64,000 nt of DNA from Klebsiella aerogenes (lineage in GTDB: Bacteria; Pseudomonadota; Gammaproteobacteria; Enterobacterales; Enterobacteriaceae): the NCBI GenBank assembly GCA_029027985.1, contig CP119076.1:4276422-4340421 (forward strand), read 5' to 3'. Made by a program: the position numbers and the translations under genes. Numbering within the stretch: the first letter of the stretch is position 1; each line of letters opens with the position of its first letter. The notes under the pieces were generated by a model that worked only from the letters and a program-made list of their open reading frames with translations, was not told the origin of the DNA and made no database searches. Shown here piece after piece: positions 60,793 through 64,000 of the stretch.

Positions 60793-61207
60793 CGTAATGA
60801 TGTCGCCGAGCATGTGGTTACTATAAAGGAGAAGAAAACGGGCAAGCAGAAGGTATTCCCGATTAACTACCGGGTGCGGGAGATTACCCGCTGTCACCGT
60901 GCTACATATCCGGAAGACAAATTCCTGTTCCAGTTAAAGTCTAACCGGGTGAAGAATCAGCCAGCCAGAGCCATCACTAGAGAGGCAGCAATCCGTGCGT
61001 TCAGTGAATGCCGGGGAAATGGTCGCAGAAAAGAATATCAGCAGCCATAGCGCCCGTAGGTGTCGGGGCTGTGCGCCGTGGGAGGCAAGAACACCAATTG
61101 AGACGATCAGCAAGATGCGGAACCATAGCAGCCCAGCAGTCACTATGACGTATCTTGATATTATTCAGGACGAAGTAAACCAGACCTACCTCGAGTTGAA
61201 CATTTAA
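60793..61207 (+). pseudogene. Broken tyrosine recombinase (integrase) gene
   Basis: In one frame: DVAEHVVTIKEKKTGKQKVF, PINYRVREI, LFQLKSNRVKNQPARAITRE, AAIRAFSE. After about 61000 the frame changes and reads AEKNISSHSARRCRGCAPWE, ARTPIETISKMRNHSSPAVT, MTYLDIIQDEVNQTYLELNI. These are the catalytic-domain boxes of a phage-type integrase (HSxR, NHSS..VT..Y with the Tyr nucleophile). The N-terminal half is missing and the frame is shifted. The 190 bases to its left hold no gene. Confidence 0.75.
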
Positions 61208-61422
61208 GGGGAGTGGGAAATGAAGAAAATTTTACTTGGTGCGTGCGCTCGCAGTCTTACTCCTTTTCGAAGACATTCGACACCTCGGACAATGAAAAAT
61301 AGTGATCTCCTCCCTGAAAACAGTCCCCCATAACTGTGATGATTTAGTGTTCCTAAGATAAAGTAACGTGTTGTAAACTAGAAGATAGTGGATTCGGACA
61401 ATATTTATACACAGGGGATAAC

Positions 61423-62943
61423 ATGGCTCAGGAAAATAAAAAATGGTGGGAAAACAGGGTACTACGCTCAGTTGATAACTTAAAGCTTTGGAGGGATAAC
61501 CCTCGCCTAGACCCATCTAGCCAACCTGTGCGTGTTCGAGATTTCGTTGAAGAATTAATATCCGATGTAAATGATAAACAGGATTTTATCGAGTTAATTA
61601 CATCAATAGCCAACCGTGGTTTCGTATCATTCGACCCTATTGTGGTATGGCAAAATCAAGCTGATAAGAATTTTTATGTGGCGGAAGGCAATCGCAGAGT
61701 AATGGCACTTAAGTTACTTAGAAATCCAGAAAAAGCCCCAATGACGATTCGTCGAGCCGTAAGTAAGCTATCAAAATCAATTGATAGGGATACAATAGAA
61801 AAAATTAAAGTTTGTGTATCACCTAGTTATGATGATGCTCGCTGGTATATTTTGCAACGACATTCCAATGCCAGCAATCAAATTAGATGGCAACGTTTAC
61901 AGCAACAACGCTATATAATAACCGTATATGACTCTGTTGGTCAAGATATTGATATGACCATAGAGTTAACAGGATTTAAAAGAGCTTCAATTGTTGAAGC
62001 TTTACGTTATGTAAAAATCAGAGATATAGCTACGCGACAGGAAGTTACTAGTTATTTATCAATAGAAGAAAGGGAGCAGGTATACAGTCATCGCATAAAT
62101 ATGACTGTCCTTGAACGTTGGTTTGGTAACAGCCAAGTAAGAGAAGCATGGCATATAGAATTTAGCGATGTCGGTGTTGTCATTAATGCAAACCTTAACG
62201 ATTTTTATGTCGCGTATGCTAAATTCTTAAAATTGATGTTAAATAAGAATAATGAACTAGGAATTGTTGTTAATACCCGAACTATTGATTCACATTTCCA
62301 ACAAATTTTTGAGTATTTGCCTAAAATTCGACAAGCGTCAGCGGAAGATCAAGATGAGGCCGCTGTTACACCGCCTATGGCTAATCCTCCGGAAAATGAG
62401 CCAAAAGGTGATGATAAAACGGATTCAGGCCAAGATTTAAATGGACAAGGAAGAGAGCCAGAAGACTTGAAGCCTACCTTGAAAGGTAACCCTAATCGTG
62501 GGCAACTAACTGATGAATATCATGAAATAAAAGTTAGAAGCTATAAAATTAGAGCACTTTTTAACGAGTTGCAAAAGTTACCTCTTCGTAAGTATCCTAA
62601 TGTTTCTGCTGCATCGATTCGAATTTTCCTAGAACTATCTGTTGATGAATATATCAACAATTGTGAATTGCAACAAAACGTGTCTAAGCGGGCAAAGAGG
62701 CCTTACAATGAGGTAACACTGAGCCAAAAGCTGAGTATCTTACGCGGGGACTTGATTGGCGATAAAGAAGCTGACAAAATCATCGATCAGCTATTACACA
62801 ATAGCAACGACTTTAGCCTGAATACTTTGAATGAGTATGTTCATGGAACAAAAGTTCATAAAATTGAGCGCCAATTCTTAAATCGTTTTTGGGATATGTT
62901 ACTGCCGTTATTCAGTATATTGATTAGTTTAAAGGAAATATAA
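61423..62943 (+). CDS. ParB/Srx-like protein coupled to an adenine methylase
   Basis: A 506-residue protein. Residues about 18-105 form a ParB/sulfiredoxin-like N-terminal domain with YVAEGNRRVMALKLL (GNRR box) after FDPIVVWQNQADKN. A helical region (about 110-300) follows, then a charged low-complexity linker (about 317-365, rich in Glu, Asp, Pro and Gly) and a helical C-terminal domain. It is AT-rich and clearly foreign. AGGGGATAAC precedes the ATG. The last base of its stop is the first of the methylase ATG (TAATG), so translation is coupled. It may provide target recognition or nuclease activity for the methylase; no nuclease motif is certain. The bases from 61208 to 61422 hold its promoter only. 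Confidence 0.7.
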   Translation: MAQENKKWWENRVLRSVDNLKLWRDNPRLDPSSQPVRVRDFVEELISDVNDKQDFIELITSIANRGFVSFDPIVVWQNQADKNFYVAEGNRRVMALKLLRNPEKAPMTIRRAVSKLSKSIDRDTIEKIKVCVSPSYDDARWYILQRHSNASNQIRWQRLQQQRYIITVYDSVGQDIDMTIELTGFKRASIVEALRYVKIRDIATRQEVTSYLSIEEREQVYSHRINMTVLERWFGNSQVREAWHIEFSDVGVVINANLNDFYVAYAKFLKLMLNKNNELGIVVNTRTIDSHFQQIFEYLPKIRQASAEDQDEAAVTPPMANPPENEPKGDDKTDSGQDLNGQGREPEDLKPTLKGNPNRGQLTDEYHEIKVRSYKIRALFNELQKLPLRKYPNVSAASIRIFLELSVDEYINNCELQQNVSKRAKRPYNEVTLSQKLSILRGDLIGDKEADKIIDQLLHNSNDFSLNTLNEYVHGTKVHKIERQFLNRFWDMLLPLFSILISLKEI

Positions 62944-63827
62944 TGTTTTACTCTCCTTTGAGATACCCAGGTGGGAAATCAAAACTTACAGCTTATGTTC
63001 TTGAGATCATGAAGCTGAACACCCTCGAAGGTGGGACATATGTTGAACCTTTTGCTGGGGGATGTGCTATCGCTTGGTATCTACTGATTAATAAACATGT
63101 TCGTAAAGTGTATATCAATGACTTAGATCCAGCAATTCATGCATTTTGGCACAGTGTTCTGTATAGAACTGACGAACTTTGCTCGTTGATTGATTCAAGT
63201 ATCATTACAATGGATGAGTGGCATAAGCAGCGAGAAATATACAGAAGTAATACATCTGATTTTCTTAAGTTAGGTTTTGCAACTCTTTTCTTGAATAGAA
63301 CTAATCGTTCTGGAATTATCAAGGCTGGTGTAATCGGCGGAAAAGAACAAACTGGAAGATATAAAATTGATTGCCGATTTAATAAAGAGCGGGTTATCGA
63401 ACAAATAAAATCAATAGCTGCTATGCGTGACTCTATACGCCTAAGTAACTTAGATGCAACTCATTTTATTGATGAGGTGCTTCCTGTAGTAGAAGATAAA
63501 GCTTTAATAAATATAGACCCACCTTATTACATTAAAGGAAAAGGTTTATATCAAAACTTCTTTGAGCATAACGATCATTATCGTCTATTTGAAAGCGTAA
63601 AACGGATTACTCATCCATGGATTGTCACTTATGATGATACTCCTGAAATTCGTGGCATTTATTCTGAATTTTCTCCTGAGCCATTTGGTTTAACATACAC
63701 AGCACAAACCAAATATAAAGGGGCTGAAGTTATCATACACTCTCCAGATATCATCAAAGCTAATTTTAAACCAGATGTCAGTTTTAATGAAATAAAGAGA
63801 CATTATCGAGAATGCAATAAACAATAA
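62943..63827 (+). CDS. Dam-type (D12 class) DNA adenine N6-methyltransferase
   Basis: A 294-residue methylase. SAM-binding motif X is SPLRYPGGKSKL at the N-terminus, motif I is VEPFAGGCAIAWYL, and catalytic motif IV is INIDPPYYIKGKG. The order X, I, recognition region, IV is that of the alpha group (Dam, M.EcoRV). The recognition region includes LFLNRTNRSGIIKAGVIGG, similar to Dam-family DNA-contact segments. It is coupled to the ParB-like gene. It may be the modification part of a restriction or defence module; no restriction gene is visible before the window ends. Confidence 0.85.
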   Translation: MFYSPLRYPGGKSKLTAYVLEIMKLNTLEGGTYVEPFAGGCAIAWYLLINKHVRKVYINDLDPAIHAFWHSVLYRTDELCSLIDSSIITMDEWHKQREIYRSNTSDFLKLGFATLFLNRTNRSGIIKAGVIGGKEQTGRYKIDCRFNKERVIEQIKSIAAMRDSIRLSNLDATHFIDEVLPVVEDKALINIDPPYYIKGKGLYQNFFEHNDHYRLFESVKRITHPWIVTYDDTPEIRGIYSEFSPEPFGLTYTAQTKYKGAEVIIHSPDIIKANFKPDVSFNEIKRHYRECNKQ

Positions 63828-64000
63828 ATATATTTATTATTAAATCAGCAGGTTAGATCTTTGTATTGTATACTAGTAGTGTTCTATAATTAGAACATTA
63901 CTGGCAACGCTTAATTGAAGTATCATTGGTGGTGATTCCTTCTATTCAGCATACTCAAATAACCAAGTTATTTTATTCAGTAGACAGCGCCTTAAATTAT
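63828..64000. promoter_or_regulatory. Right-end intergenic with a perfect palindrome
   Basis: GTTCTATAATTAGAAC (63881-63896) is a perfect inverted repeat (GTTCTA/TAGAAC with centre TAAT), like an operator for a small HTH repressor. TTGTATTGTATACTAG just to the left is also partly symmetrical. No gene is seen before base 64000. Confidence 0.4.

Overview
The window is enterobacterial chromosome, most likely from the Klebsiella/Raoultella group. I infer this from the GC-rich coding style, the E. coli-like gene blocks (yjiN, yjiS-yjiR, yhiI-rbbA-yhhJ, roxA, cusRS-cusCFBA), frequent enterobacterial REP/BIME repeats, an rrn operon with a tRNA-Glu spacer, and a GRM2-type choline microcompartment locus with the long (1128-residue) CutC. 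Species cannot be fixed from sequence reading alone.

Layout. 1-6.6 kb: end of yjiN, a DUF2164 protein, a MarR/HlyD/DUF2955 efflux operon on the minus strand, yjiS and the MocR regulator gene yjiR with four ATACAGAT-type sites between them, then a two-gene exported OmpA-like operon. 6.9-8.0 kb: remnant of an amino-acid permease gene running into a tandem array of about eight 97-bp BIME units. 8.0-15.4 kb: dgaR and, behind a textbook sigma-54 promoter, dgaABCDEF for D-glucosaminate uptake (mannose-family PTS) and catabolism. 15.5-19.4 kb: divergent LysR/quinone-reductase pair and a TetR - ToxR-like (MarT) - FidL-like operon. 19.8-30.8 kb: the choline-degrading microcompartment operon cmcABC-cutF-cmcD-cutO-cutC-cutD-cmcE-cutH, an unidentified cut-locus protein and an SMR transporter pair. 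30.9-32.0 kb: a second tryptophanyl-tRNA synthetase preceded by a short leader peptide with tandem Trp codons and a terminator-like hairpin, i.e. an apparent trp-type attenuator. 32.4-37.4 kb: yhiI-rbbA-yhhJ. 38.4-43.8 kb: a complete minus-strand rrn operon (16S, tRNA-Glu, 23S, 5S, terminator, P1/P2). 44.0-53.7 kb: roxA and the copper/silver efflux block cusS-cusR / cusCFBA with a clear CusR box.

54.3-64 kb is an accessory island. It is visibly AT-rich over much of its length and carries nuclease and modification genes: a NucS-like PD-(D/E)XK protein, a frameshifted HNH gene, an intact HNH protein of ScoMcrA-like layout, a probable T6SS metallopeptidase effector with its lipoprotein immunity protein, a 674-residue unrecognised protein with a PD-(D/E)XK-like motif, a broken tyrosine recombinase gene, and a translationally coupled ParB-like protein plus Dam-type adenine methylase at the window's right end. 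The last pair and the 674-residue protein are the best candidates for an undescribed defence system; the trpS2 attenuator is the best-supported regulatory novelty.

How the parts work together: dga and cut are each self-contained catabolic modules with uptake or shell genes beside their enzymes. The cus genes form one sensor-regulator-pump unit. The right-hand island looks like a turnover hotspot where nuclease modules are gained and decay.
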